From positions 1-64,000 of the forward strand of contig CATIRS010000024.1 in assembly GCA_949529985.1 (NCBI GenBank): 64,000 bases of DNA, in the 5' to 3' direction. A program made the position numbers and the translations under genes. The notes beneath the pieces were generated by a model. That model made no database searches. It was not told the DNA's origin and was given only the letters and a program-made list of their open reading frames with translations. Below, one piece after another: positions 8,556 through 16,709 of the stretch (positions within the stretch are counted from its first letter, which is position 1; the number at the start of each line of letters is the position of its first letter). The stretch comes from Owenweeksia sp. TMED14 (GTDB taxonomy: Bacteria; Bacteroidota; Bacteroidia; Flavobacteriales; Schleiferiaceae).

Positions 8556-8632
8556 CTCAAAAATAGGCAAATTCTCTTCTTTCTAAATTAGATACGTCTT
8601 TAGTAATATCGACAGCGTTAAAGAACTGGCAC
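8556..8632 (-). repeat. Recombinase-tail repeat, copy H
   Basis: On the minus strand CCAGTTCTTTAACGCTG leads into GTATCTAATTTAGAAAGAAG. This joins in one element the CCAGCG-type hairpin motif of copies C and D and the VSDLKEED-type motif of copies A and F. The bridge shows that both motifs come from one ancestral sequence. Confidence 0.6.
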
Positions 8633-8643
8633 AATACTCATGA

Positions 8644-9078
8644 TTATCGATATATTGCTCGAGAATAGTAATTGGCCTCGATTGCACTCAAGAGTATTTC
8701 ATTGCTTTGTAGACTTAACACATAAGCCCCCCCCCCCATATTCATTAATGATTGAGAAGAACCTGTTGACGAACGAGTCCAGTATACATTTTCATTAAGT
8801 TCAAGCAATGAATCTTTGTAAAGCATCATGACTTCCGCTTGTTTTTTTGATGGTAAATCCCAACGAGAACCTAGTCCCTGAGCATATGTTCTTGATTTCA
8901 AATAATCCATTGGCTCAGGAAAATCAAACTGAGCGACCCAGAAATGTCCCGGAATTAATATCGGCTCCCCTGTTACCATCAAATTTGAAGATGAAGGCGA
9001 TAAATCTGGGATTTTTCTGCAAGAGCTAAATGAGGCAAAGAGAAAAGTAAAAAAAAGAAGAATTGTGAATTTTCTCAT
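8644..9078 (-). CDS. DUF1566-like lipoprotein containing an 11-G tract
   Basis: A 144-residue protein with a lipobox (ASFSSC, about residue 20). The string GLGSRWDLPSKKQAEV followed by VYWTRSS resembles DUF1566/FGE-like domains (W-R-L-P-T...E then Y-W-S-S). The function is unknown. The coding strand holds 11 consecutive G (8727-8737) in the codons for MGGGA, about 18 codons before the stop. The frame is intact here. A one-base change in tract length would replace only the last ~20 residues. Confidence 0.6.
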   Translation of the reverse strand: MRKFTILLFFTFLFASFSSCRKIPDLSPSSSNLMVTGEPILIPGHFWVAQFDFPEPMDYLKSRTYAQGLGSRWDLPSKKQAEVMMLYKDSLLELNENVYWTRSSTGSSQSLMNMGGGAYVLSLQSNEILLSAIEANYYSRAIYR

Positions 9079-9139
9079 GAGAATAGAATTGATTTTAAAA
9101 AAGTCTACTCGGCTATTAAAGTCATAGTAACCGTAAATT

Positions 9140-9205
9140 TTGATAGAAAGAATTACTTTTTTAAATCTATCCCGCTATATAGCCAGTGTTAAAGCGCTGG
9201 ATTAA
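9140..9205 (-). repeat. Recombinase-tail repeat, copy I (decayed)
   Basis: On the minus strand CCAGCGCTTTAACACTGG is followed by GATTTAAAAAAG, matching the hairpin and the DLKE portions of copies C, D and H at the expected spacing. Many indels have removed the reading frame. Confidence 0.5.
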
Positions 9206-9246
9206 AATTAAACTTCCTTTGGTTTGTTATCTCCATTAAGGTGTAA

Positions 9247-9363
9247 TCATCCACCTCCACTCTTTTCAACTCTGATGCAATCGGAAGAGGAGGAGTCTCC
9301 AATTAAATAAGCAATAGAAAAAGAAACGACAGCAAAAACTGCCAATAGGATTTGACGTTTCAT
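9247..9363 (-). CDS. Possible 38-residue secreted or membrane peptide
   Basis: This short frame starts MKRQILLAVFAVVSFSIAYL, a convincing signal or anchor segment, continues GDSSSSDCIRVEKSGGG and stops. It lies 23 bases upstream of the SPOR gene stop on the same strand, in otherwise gene-free sequence. Only the hydrophobic N-terminus supports it. Confidence 0.4.
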   Translation of the reverse strand: MKRQILLAVFAVVSFSIAYLIGDSSSSDCIRVEKSGGG

Positions 9364-9385
9364 TGTATTTATATATTCCATCAGA

Positions 9386-10486
9386 TCAATTTTTCATTGA
9401 AATCCAAGCTCTTCCTGATACTTCATTGAGCACTTCTTTAGCTCGAGTAAAAGAATTGAATGGCCCTAGAAAGACTCGGTAGAAATCATTGCTGGCTTTA
9501 ATCATCTTTACTGGTAAATCATAGTCGCGCGAGGTAACATAGTTTGCTGCAAGTGATTTACTCTCAAATGATCCTAATACTACGACATAAGAGCCCGAAG
9601 AAGAGGGGGGCAACGAGACCTCTTTACTTTTCAATGCTTTTTGAGCTTCGTTTATTTGCTCCTGAGCCTGGAACGAAACCAACTCAACCAATTCTAATGA
9701 ATCTAATTGACGATTGACTTCCGCAACTTTAGAATGGGCGACCTCAAGCTCGTCCTTTATCATGGTATTGTCTTCCTTTGCTTGGTTAAGTTTTTCTTGG
9801 AGATTTGGAATAGCACGCGATTTAGCTGCTTCACTTTCTAGAGAAGCTAGTTTTTTTGATCGATATTTCTTATTGTTAACGACCCCAATTGAGAAGGTTA
9901 GCATTTGGTCATCATAGCCGATACGATTACCTACGCCGACTCCATCCAAGCCATCATCGAACATGAAGTAGCGGTAGTCTGCACCAATATAATACGTGCG
10001 TTCATTGTTAGGGATTTCATAACGAATAGAGATACCTGCGGGTATACCCACAGATCCTCCCAATAAGCCACCATTAACGGTATTCGAGCCTATGGCATCC
10101 TTCTCCCAAGTTTTTATAAGAGAGACCCCCATTGTAAGTCCACAACGCAGTTGCCCATTTTCAATAGCTATCACCCTCCCTAGACCGAAATGAGGCGAAA
10201 TACCAGCAAGATTAGTACTACCACCCGTTGTTAACGCGCTAAAATAGTTAGCATCACTTCCAAGGCGGACATAGTAAGAATCCCAAATAGGCATATCAAA
10301 GTTCAAGTTTGAAGAGAGGTTAAAGCCATCATACCCCCCCTCATTACTTCCCCAGCTGCCAAAGGAAGATCCTTTATCTGCCATAAAATATGTCACACCT
10401 AAACCATAGGCCATTTGAGCAGGTCCTTGGGCAAATGCAGTCAACGAGAAAAGAGATAAAACAGTAGATGAGATAAGGTTGCGCAT
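9386..10486 (-). CDS. Outer-membrane-barrel-like protein with coiled coil and SPOR domain
   Basis: A 366-residue protein started at MRNLISSTVLSLFSLTAFAQ, a clean signal peptide; the 43 codons before it look non-coding. Residues ~25-210 are glycine- and aromatic-rich alternating strands like a small OmpA/porin-type barrel. About 215-280 is a charged coiled coil. About 300-366 is a SPOR domain (YVVVLGSFESKSLAANYV, FYRVFLGPFNSFTRAKEVL). SPOR domains bind denuded septal peptidoglycan, so the protein probably links the outer membrane to the wall. It stands alone, with repeat J upstream. Confidence 0.75.
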   Translation of the reverse strand: MRNLISSTVLSLFSLTAFAQGPAQMAYGLGVTYFMADKGSSFGSWGSNEGGYDGFNLSSNLNFDMPIWDSYYVRLGSDANYFSALTTGGSTNLAGISPHFGLGRVIAIENGQLRCGLTMGVSLIKTWEKDAIGSNTVNGGLLGGSVGIPAGISIRYEIPNNERTYYIGADYRYFMFDDGLDGVGVGNRIGYDDQMLTFSIGVVNNKKYRSKKLASLESEAAKSRAIPNLQEKLNQAKEDNTMIKDELEVAHSKVAEVNRQLDSLELVELVSFQAQEQINEAQKALKSKEVSLPPSSSGSYVVVLGSFESKSLAANYVTSRDYDLPVKMIKASNDFYRVFLGPFNSFTRAKEVLNEVSGRAWISMKN

Positions 10487-10689
10487 AAGACTTATAGATT
10501 CAAATTTTGTAAGATAAATATAAGGATAGATTCGCTGGAGGGAATAATTGAACCAATAGAATTGAGATACTTGTTCAACTATTAACAAGTCTATCCTGAG
10601 AACGCCCGGTTGCAAAGCTGTAAGAAAGAAAAATAAACGAAGATGATAACGATGAAATATATAAGCTAATAATCATTTTCATTATTCTA

Positions 10690-10750
10690 ATATGGGAAAA
10701 TCCTATTCTTTCGAATCAGACTCTTTTAATTCCCTGAAATAAGACAACAC
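10690..10750 (-). repeat. Recombinase-tail repeat, copy J (left flank of the PKS operon)
   Basis: On the minus strand it reads VLSYFRELKESDSKE then stop, clearly alignable with SLTYFRGLEVSDLNEE of copy A. It is the last copy before the biosynthetic operon. The next one is K at 17.87 kb. Confidence 0.65.
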
Positions 10751-10855
10751 AAATTTTATATATAACTATCTATTCCTAAATTACTTAAACTTCGCTGTAG
10801 AGTCTATCTTCTTAAATGACTAATTATCTTCTATATATCTCCAGAAATAAAAAGT

Positions 10856-10957
10856 TTGGTCTTTCTACTTATGCTTATACTTACATTTATATCTGGTTGT
10901 ATGCCTTTTAATAAAAAATACACGACTTTTGCAAAACCTAAACTATATTATAAGTGA
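10856..10957 (+). CDS. Possible 33-residue lipoprotein
   Basis: From a TTG, this frame gives MVFLLMLILTFISGC with a good lipobox, then MPFNKKYTTFAKPKLYYK and a stop. It sits in the 568-base gap (10487-11054) between the SPOR gene and the biosynthetic operon, about 100 bases upstream of the latter. Apart from repeat J nothing else is apparent in that gap. Only the lipobox supports this call. Confidence 0.3.
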   Translation: MVFLLMLILTFISGCMPFNKKYTTFAKPKLYYK

Positions 10958-11054
10958 TAGTTTAAAATCCGCCAATCTAATAAAGATTAACCCACACTTG
11001 CCTAAGATTTGATTCAAATATGAGTCTAATTTAACTGTTAAAAAAATCTAGCGT

Positions 11055-12182
11055 TTGCTTTTTGATGTCACTGTTGTAGGAGGAGGATTAGCTGGGTTAA
11101 CCAGCGCCTTACACTTGTCCAAAAAGGGAATGAAAGTTCTCTTGATAGAACAGCACGCATACCCTAAACATAAAGTTTGTGGCGAATACATTTCTAACGA
11201 AGTACTCCCCTACTTAGAATCCTTAGGTTTTGACCCCTTTAAATTTGGTGCGAAAAGAATAACTGACTTTATATTGAGCACACCCGGTAGTAGAGCCATC
11301 TCGGCCAAACTTCCTCTAGGCGGCTTTGGTATTAGTCGCTTTTGTATCGATGCCGAGTTGGCCAAAGCAGCTCAATCACATGGCACCGAAATAGTACATG
11401 ATACGGTGACCGACCTCTTGATCGAAAACGACAGCTTCATAGTAAACACCAAAGACGGAAAAAAATTCACTTCTAATTTACTAATTGGCTCCTTCGGCAA
11501 GCGTTCTAATATTGATGTGAAAATGAATCGCACTTTCGTAAAAAACCCTTCTCCATTTGTGGGTATAAAAGCCCATTATCGCGGTGATTTCCCAGAAGAG
11601 GCAGTTGGGCTGCACAATTTTGAAGGTGGCTATTGCGGGATTTCCAAGGTGGAGAACGATCACATCAATGTTTGTTATATTGCCGACTTCAAGTCTTTTA
11701 AGGAATTTAAAAACATCAATGATTTTCAAGTGAAAGTTCTAAGCAAAAATAAGTACCTAAAAAAGGTATTTGATGATTTCGAGTTGGTTTTTGAAAAACC
11801 GCTATCAATTGGTCAGGTTTCTTTTGCTGCAAAAAATCCCGTTGAAGAACATATAATAATGTGCGGTGACAGCGCAGGTATGATACACCCACTAGCAGGC
11901 AACGGCATGAGTATGGCCATTCGCGCTGCACAAATTGCTTCACGTGAAATATTAAAATTTAGTTCGGGAGAAATAAAAACGCGAACAGGCTTAGAACAGA
12001 GCTATACCAAGCTGTGGAACAAAGCCTTTGCATCTCGACTCAAATCGGGTCATATAATTGCTCGGCTATTTCGTCTTGGGCCAATTTCAGAAGTAATAAT
12101 GCTCTTCTTAAAGTGTTTCCCTTTTCTCCTTCCGATGATTATTAAGAATACCCACGGCAAACCAATGCAAGCAGAATTGTAA
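11055..12182 (+). CDS. FAD-dependent oxidoreductase of the geranylgeranyl-reductase/SrsC-like type
   Basis: A 375-residue flavoprotein. A stop lies two codons upstream, so TTG 11055 is the only sensible start. The FAD Rossmann motif is VVGGGLAGLTSALHL (7-21). CGEYIS near residue 42 is typical of geranylgeranyl-reductase-like enzymes, and CGDSAGMIHPLAGNGMSMAI (about 274-293) is the second FAD-binding motif. In Streptomyces and other phenolic-lipid clusters (srsABC) a flavoprotein hydroxylates the resorcinol to a quinone, so a similar hydroxylation or oxidation of the polyketide is likely. It is the first gene of an eight-gene operon, and its TAA overlaps the next ORF (TAATG). Confidence 0.8.
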   Translation: MLFDVTVVGGGLAGLTSALHLSKKGMKVLLIEQHAYPKHKVCGEYISNEVLPYLESLGFDPFKFGAKRITDFILSTPGSRAISAKLPLGGFGISRFCIDAELAKAAQSHGTEIVHDTVTDLLIENDSFIVNTKDGKKFTSNLLIGSFGKRSNIDVKMNRTFVKNPSPFVGIKAHYRGDFPEEAVGLHNFEGGYCGISKVENDHINVCYIADFKSFKEFKNINDFQVKVLSKNKYLKKVFDDFELVFEKPLSIGQVSFAAKNPVEEHIIMCGDSAGMIHPLAGNGMSMAIRAAQIASREILKFSSGEIKTRTGLEQSYTKLWNKAFASRLKSGHIIARLFRLGPISEVIMLFLKCFPFLLPMIIKNTHGKPMQAEL

Positions 12183-12901
12183 TGTTGGTAGACACAACAC
12201 ATCGTAGTGGAGAGAATGAGATAATGGACGACCTCGATATGAGTGGTGACATCCTTATAAGCACCTTGGATCAAATTGCCCGGATCAATCGTTGGCTAGG
12301 CGGAAATGCGCTGACTATTTCTGGTTTAAAATCTTTGTTAAACAGTCAGCCCGTAACAGATTTCCTCAGCATCGTAGATTTGGGCTGTGGTAACGGTGAC
12401 TTGCTAAGAGTGATTGCAGACTTCGGCAGAAAGAACAATTTTACCTTCAAGCTACTCGGCATAGATGCAAATCTCACCACAATAGAATATGCCAGGAGCT
12501 TATCGACCGACTATCCCGAAATAACCTACTTAAAAGAAGATGTGTGCTCTAATGAATTCAGGCAACGAAAATATGACATCGCTCTACTTACCCTATTTCT
12601 TCACCATTTCGAGGAGCAAGAAGCCCTGACACTTATCAAATCAACATTGTCGGCTGTCAGCACTGGAATTATTGTCAATGACCTCCATCGGCATCCACTT
12701 CCCTACTACCTATTTAAACTACTGACCATGGGCATGAAAAACAAAATGGTCAAAGCAGACGGCCTAACTTCCATCTTGAGAGGTTTTAAAAAAACTGATT
12801 TAGAGGATTTTGCAGAAAAAATTAAGTATCCCAGTACCATCTCTTGGAAGTGGGCATTTCGCTATCAATGGATAATTAGAAAAAATGAGTGTAAGAATTA
12901 G
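12182..12901 (+). CDS. SAM-dependent methyltransferase of type III PKS cluster
   Basis: A 239-residue class I methyltransferase with VDLGCGNGDLL (motif I, about 63-73), GIDAN for the SAM ribose, LFLHHF (motif IV) and IVNDLHRHPLPY. Proteins of this kind sit beside type III PKS genes (BpsB, SrsB) and methylate the alkylpyrone or alkylresorcinol. The ORF begins at the TAATG overlap at 12182. An alternative ATG at 12224 has a GGAGA ten bases upstream and gives the MDDLDMSGDIL start I find more family-like. It overlaps the PKS start by 17 bases. Confidence 0.85.
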   Translation: MLVDTTHRSGENEIMDDLDMSGDILISTLDQIARINRWLGGNALTISGLKSLLNSQPVTDFLSIVDLGCGNGDLLRVIADFGRKNNFTFKLLGIDANLTTIEYARSLSTDYPEITYLKEDVCSNEFRQRKYDIALLTLFLHHFEEQEALTLIKSTLSAVSTGIIVNDLHRHPLPYYLFKLLTMGMKNKMVKADGLTSILRGFKKTDLEDFAEKIKYPSTISWKWAFRYQWIIRKNECKN

Positions 12902-13937
12902 CAGCATAGCTACCCAACTTCCCCCTTTCACTAGGACGACTGAGGAAATAATACCCTACTTAAAAAAGTGGCTAAATGGGCAAGAAGATCGTTTTCAGCG
13001 AAAGGTATTGAAGCTCTTTCAAGGAGCAGGTGTAGACCGTCGCTATTCGATTATGGATGTGGATGAAGTTTTTAAAAAGACATCTTTTGAAGAAAAGAAT
13101 GCAGTGTACAAAAGAGAGACTATCAAGCTGGCCGAAAATGCGCTAAGCGAAGCATTAAAACAATCCAACTTAATACCCACCGACATCGACTACATTATTA
13201 CGGTTAGCTGCACGGGTATTATGATTCCATCTGTTGATGCATATTTAATCAACAAATTGAAAATGAAGCAAGATATTGTTCGTTTACCCGTCACAGAAAT
13301 GGGCTGTGTTGCTGGGGTATCAGGGATGATCTACGCCAACAATTTTCTACGCGCAAATCCTAACAAACGCGCCGCCGTAATAGCCGTCGAATCGCCAACT
13401 TCTACTTTTCAAATTGACGAATTCTCAATGGTTAACATTGTCAGTGCGGCAATATTTGGAGATGGCTGTGCTTGTGCAATTCTCTCATCGCATGAGGCGG
13501 AAGAAGGACCAGAAATAATTGCCGAGGGCATGTATCACTTTTATGATGCCGAACATATGATGGGATTTGAATTGAGAAATAGCGGCTTACAGATGGTTCT
13601 CGACAAAACCGTACCCGAAAAAATAGCGGAACACTTTCCAAAAATAATACATCCATTCTTAGCACAAAACCAATTGACAATCGAAGACGTCGACCATTTG
13701 ATATTTCATCCTGGAGGTAAGAAAATTGTGGCTACAATAGAAGAGTTGTTTGGGGTATTGGGTAAAAATATTGATTATACAAAAGCAGTTTTAAAGGAAT
13801 ACGGCAATATGTCTAGCGCAACTGTTATGTACGTACTCGAAAAGTTCATGAAGGACAATCCTAAGAAAGGAGATATTGGTATGATGCTAAGTTTTGGACC
13901 GGGCTTCACTGCCCAAAGACTTTTACTGAAATGGTAA
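12885..13937 (+). CDS. Type III polyketide synthase (chalcone/stilbene synthase family)
   Basis: A 350-residue, full-length type III PKS. The catalytic triad is visible: Cys141 in TEMGCVAGVSG, His275 in IFHPGGKK and Asn308 in YGNMSSATV. The C-terminal GFGPG loop appears as LSFGPGFTA. These enzymes extend a CoA- or ACP-linked starter with malonyl-CoA and cyclise the chain to resorcinols or pyrones. The dedicated ACP, ketosynthase, dehydratase and enoyl reductase downstream suggest a fatty-acyl starter. It overlaps both neighbours, implying translational coupling. Confidence 0.92.
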   Translation: MSVRISSIATQLPPFTRTTEEIIPYLKKWLNGQEDRFQRKVLKLFQGAGVDRRYSIMDVDEVFKKTSFEEKNAVYKRETIKLAENALSEALKQSNLIPTDIDYIITVSCTGIMIPSVDAYLINKLKMKQDIVRLPVTEMGCVAGVSGMIYANNFLRANPNKRAAVIAVESPTSTFQIDEFSMVNIVSAAIFGDGCACAILSSHEAEEGPEIIAEGMYHFYDAEHMMGFELRNSGLQMVLDKTVPEKIAEHFPKIIHPFLAQNQLTIEDVDHLIFHPGGKKIVATIEELFGVLGKNIDYTKAVLKEYGNMSSATVMYVLEKFMKDNPKKGDIGMMLSFGPGFTAQRLLLKW

Positions 13938-14731
13938 GAGAATTCGAAAACAAAAATGAATGGGCAATCGTTCTCGGTGGATCGAGCGGACTGGGTATAG
14001 CAAGCGCCAAAAAACTAGCGGCTCACGGCATGAACCTATGCCTGGTATACCGAAGTCTTAAAACAGATATAGCTGATCTTGAAAAGACCTTTTCGGCGAT
14101 AGCCTTGACCAATAATATCCAACTAATTCACTTCAATTCAGATATTGTGAAAGTTGAAAAGCGAGACGCAGTACTCGCAGCCCTTAAAAAAAAATTGGGC
14201 ACCGCAGGAAAAGTAAAAATCTTATTACACAGTATTGCCAAAGGAAATTTAAAACCCATGCATGGTACCGAAACTCCAGGCTTGCAAAATGATGATTTTC
14301 ATTTAACGATTGAAAACATGGGCATCAGTTTGTACGATTGGACTAAAAATATTTTTGAGCAAAATATTTTTGCCAAAGACGCACGTGTATTAAGTTTTAC
14401 CAGTGAAGGCAATAAAAAGGCGTGGAAAAATTATGCAGCGGTCTCTGCAGCTAAAGTGGTTTTAGAATCCATTAGTCGAAACATCGCGCTAGAATTTGCC
14501 TCCGAAGGTATCCGAGCTAATTGTATTGAAGCAGGCGTAACCGACACTGCCTCTTTGCGCATGATTCCGGGTAGCGATGTGCTCAAAGCACACAGTATAA
14601 AAAGAAATCCTTTCCAACGACTAACCACCCCGGAAGATGTTGCCAATGTGGTTTATCTAATGGCCAAAGAAGAAGCGAAATGGATCAATGGCGCAATTAT
14701 ACCAGTAAACGGAGGAGAACACCTGTCCTAA
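13931..14731 (+). CDS. FabI-like enoyl-ACP reductase (SDR family)
   Basis: A 266-residue short-chain dehydrogenase fold. The nucleotide motif is LGGSSGLGIA (15-24). The active site has Tyr and Lys separated by six residues (YAAVSAAK), the spacing of FabI/FabL enoyl reductases rather than the YxxxK of FabG ketoreductases. The string IEAGVTDTASLRMIPG corresponds to the FabI substrate loop. It probably reduces the enoyl-ACP made by the adjacent dehydratase. No separate ketoreductase is in the operon, so the housekeeping FabG may serve, or this enzyme may have a wider role. It overlaps the PKS by seven bases. Confidence 0.75.
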   Translation: MVREFENKNEWAIVLGGSSGLGIASAKKLAAHGMNLCLVYRSLKTDIADLEKTFSAIALTNNIQLIHFNSDIVKVEKRDAVLAALKKKLGTAGKVKILLHSIAKGNLKPMHGTETPGLQNDDFHLTIENMGISLYDWTKNIFEQNIFAKDARVLSFTSEGNKKAWKNYAAVSAAKVVLESISRNIALEFASEGIRANCIEAGVTDTASLRMIPGSDVLKAHSIKRNPFQRLTTPEDVANVVYLMAKEEAKWINGAIIPVNGGEHLS

Positions 14732-14732
14732 T

Positions 14733-15182
14733 ATGAAGTCAAAAGAAATCTTAGCACTACTACCCTATCAAGAGCCATTCTTGTTTGTCGACGAGATCCT
14801 TTCGGTCAGCGCAGACTCTATAGTGGGTACCTATACATACGACAAAACGCTACCATTTTACCAAGGTCACTTCAAAAAAAAACCCGTCACACCGGGCGTT
14901 ATCTTGACTGAAACAATGGCGCAAATAGGATTAGTTTCACTAGGGATTTACTTAATAAGTTCAGAAACTGAGTCCACAGTGCAAAATAAAGAAGAAATAG
15001 AAATAGCATTTACATCAGCGGATGTGAATTTTTTCTTACCGGTATATCCCGGGGAAAAAGTAACCGTGAAAAGTGAAAAACAATATTTTCGATTCAATAA
15101 GCTAAAGTGCAAAGTGCAACTCTTTAATGATCAAGAAGAATTGGTTTGCCGAGGAACATTAACAGGAATGATGAAAAAATAG
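14733..15182 (+). CDS. FabZ-like 3-hydroxyacyl-ACP dehydratase
   Basis: A 149-residue hot-dog protein with the FabZ signature around the active site: FYQGHFKKKPVTPGV then ILTETMAQIG, with His46 and Glu60. LPYQEPFLFVDEI at the N-terminus is also typical. It should dehydrate 3-hydroxyacyl intermediates on the operon's own carrier protein. It begins one base after the reductase stop and ends one base before the ketosynthase start. Confidence 0.88.
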   Translation: MKSKEILALLPYQEPFLFVDEILSVSADSIVGTYTYDKTLPFYQGHFKKKPVTPGVILTETMAQIGLVSLGIYLISSETESTVQNKEEIEIAFTSADVNFFLPVYPGEKVTVKSEKQYFRFNKLKCKVQLFNDQEELVCRGTLTGMMKK

Positions 15183-15183
15183 G

Positions 15184-16452
15184 ATGAAAAAAAGAGTCGT
15201 CATAACCGGTTTAGGTGTAGTAGCCCCAAACGGAATTGGAAAGGAAGCTTTTAGTAAAGCGCTCAAAGCTGGAAAATCAGGCATACAATTTTTCCCAGAA
15301 CTAAAAGAACTAAAATTCTCTTGTTGCATCGGTGGGGTGCCTAAAATATCAGAAGATAAAAAACGGGAATACTTTACGGAGCTACAACTAAGGGACTTTA
15401 ACAGCTCTGGTATTCTATATGGCTGTATCGCCGGCATAGATGCTTGGAAGGATTCCGGACTAGAAATCTCCAAAGAACTTGACTACGACAGCGGAACCAT
15501 TTTTGGAACAGGGACTTCCGGTGTAGAGAAATTTAGAGACTGTGTTTACAAGTTAGATGCGGGAAAAGTAAAACACCTAGGAAGTACCGCCGTAGCCCAA
15601 ACAATGGCTAGTGGAGTTAGTGCATATCTGAGCGGTATTATTGGTCTAGGTAATCAAGTAACCACCAACTCCTCGGCCTGCACTACCGGGACCGAAGCAA
15701 TCTTAATGGGTTACGACCGTCTCATGGCAGGGCAAGCCAAACGTATGCTCGTCGGAAGTTGTAGCGATCACGGCGCTTATATATGGGGAGGGTTCGATGC
15801 TATGCGTGTACTAACGTACAAACACAACGACAGTCCAGAAAAAGGCTCAAGACCAATGAGTGCTTCTGCATCAGGATTTGTTCCTGGTAGCGGAGCAGGT
15901 GCATTATTACTTGAAACCTTAGAAAGCGCCCTAGACCGCAAGGCCACTATATATGCCGAAGTACTGGGCGGCAATGTTAATTCTGGAGGACAACGAAAAA
16001 GCGGATCTATGACCGCGCCAAATTCCACAGCCGTTCAACGTTGTATAGCAGATGCCATTAAAAATACTGGTGTCAAGGCGAAAGATATAGATACCATCAA
16101 TGGACACCTAACCGCTACCAGTAAAGATTTTACCGAGATAGAAAATTGGAGTCAGGCTCTAGGTTTAAAAGGAGCCAACTTCCCCTATGTCAATTCACTG
16201 AAATCTATGGTGGGTCACTGCTTAGCAGCGGCAGGATCTATTGAGTCTGTAGCCTCCGTCTTACAAATCCACGAAGATTTCATTTTTCCCAATACCAACT
16301 GCGAGGATCTAAATCCAGAAATAAGTACCTTGATTTCGGCCAATCGTATCCCACAAGTAGTAATCAAAAAAGAAGTGAACCTGCTGGCCAAAGCCAGCTT
16401 TGGATTTGGAGATGTAAACGCTTGCCTAATATTTAAAAAGTACTTGAAATAA
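15184..16452 (+). CDS. FabF-like beta-ketoacyl-ACP synthase
   Basis: A 422-residue thiolase-fold ketosynthase with Cys166 (NSSACTTGTEA), His308 (INGHLTATSKD) and His345 (KSMVGHCLAAAGS), the Cys-His-His triad of KAS I/II. The usual NGHGT motif is NGHLT here, and the stretch after it differs from housekeeping FabF, marking a specialised clade. It probably elongates the acyl chain on the adjacent ACP to make the starter for the type III PKS. Its TAA overlaps the ATG of the ACP gene. Confidence 0.88.
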   Translation: MKKRVVITGLGVVAPNGIGKEAFSKALKAGKSGIQFFPELKELKFSCCIGGVPKISEDKKREYFTELQLRDFNSSGILYGCIAGIDAWKDSGLEISKELDYDSGTIFGTGTSGVEKFRDCVYKLDAGKVKHLGSTAVAQTMASGVSAYLSGIIGLGNQVTTNSSACTTGTEAILMGYDRLMAGQAKRMLVGSCSDHGAYIWGGFDAMRVLTYKHNDSPEKGSRPMSASASGFVPGSGAGALLLETLESALDRKATIYAEVLGGNVNSGGQRKSGSMTAPNSTAVQRCIADAIKNTGVKAKDIDTINGHLTATSKDFTEIENWSQALGLKGANFPYVNSLKSMVGHCLAAAGSIESVASVLQIHEDFIFPNTNCEDLNPEISTLISANRIPQVVIKKEVNLLAKASFGFGDVNACLIFKKYLK

Positions 16453-16709
16453 TGACTAAGAAAGAACAACTACTGAGCGATCTCAAAGAGATCGTAAAAC
16501 CATACATTCAGAATCAAGAAGCATTTGAAAACTTAGCAGAAAGCACTGACTTTATCAATGACCTAAAAATAAATTCTGCCAATTTAGTAGATATCGTCCT
16601 TGATATCGAAGATAAATTTGATATCGAAATCGATAATGATTCTATGGATCAAATGCTTAACGTTAGAGCAGCGATTAAAATTATCGAAGAAAAATTGACT
16701 AAAGAATGA
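16452..16709 (+). CDS. Acyl carrier protein
   Basis: An 85-residue acidic four-helix protein. The phosphopantetheine attachment Ser is Ser42 in DLKINSANLVDIV, where the usual DSL reads NSA. The surrounding FINDL and the following VLDIEDKFDIEI are standard ACP helix II features. It carries intermediates for the operon's KS, dehydratase and reductase. The overlaps at both ends (ATG with the KS stop, TGA with the next ATG) indicate coupled translation with its activating transferase. Confidence 0.9.
   Translation: MTKKEQLLSDLKEIVKPYIQNQEAFENLAESTDFINDLKINSANLVDIVLDIEDKFDIEIDNDSMDQMLNVRAAIKIIEEKLTKE

Noticed and set aside
10487..10615. N-terminal extension of the SPOR protein
   Set aside because: The 43 extra residues have no motif and would bury the obvious signal peptide starting at 10486.
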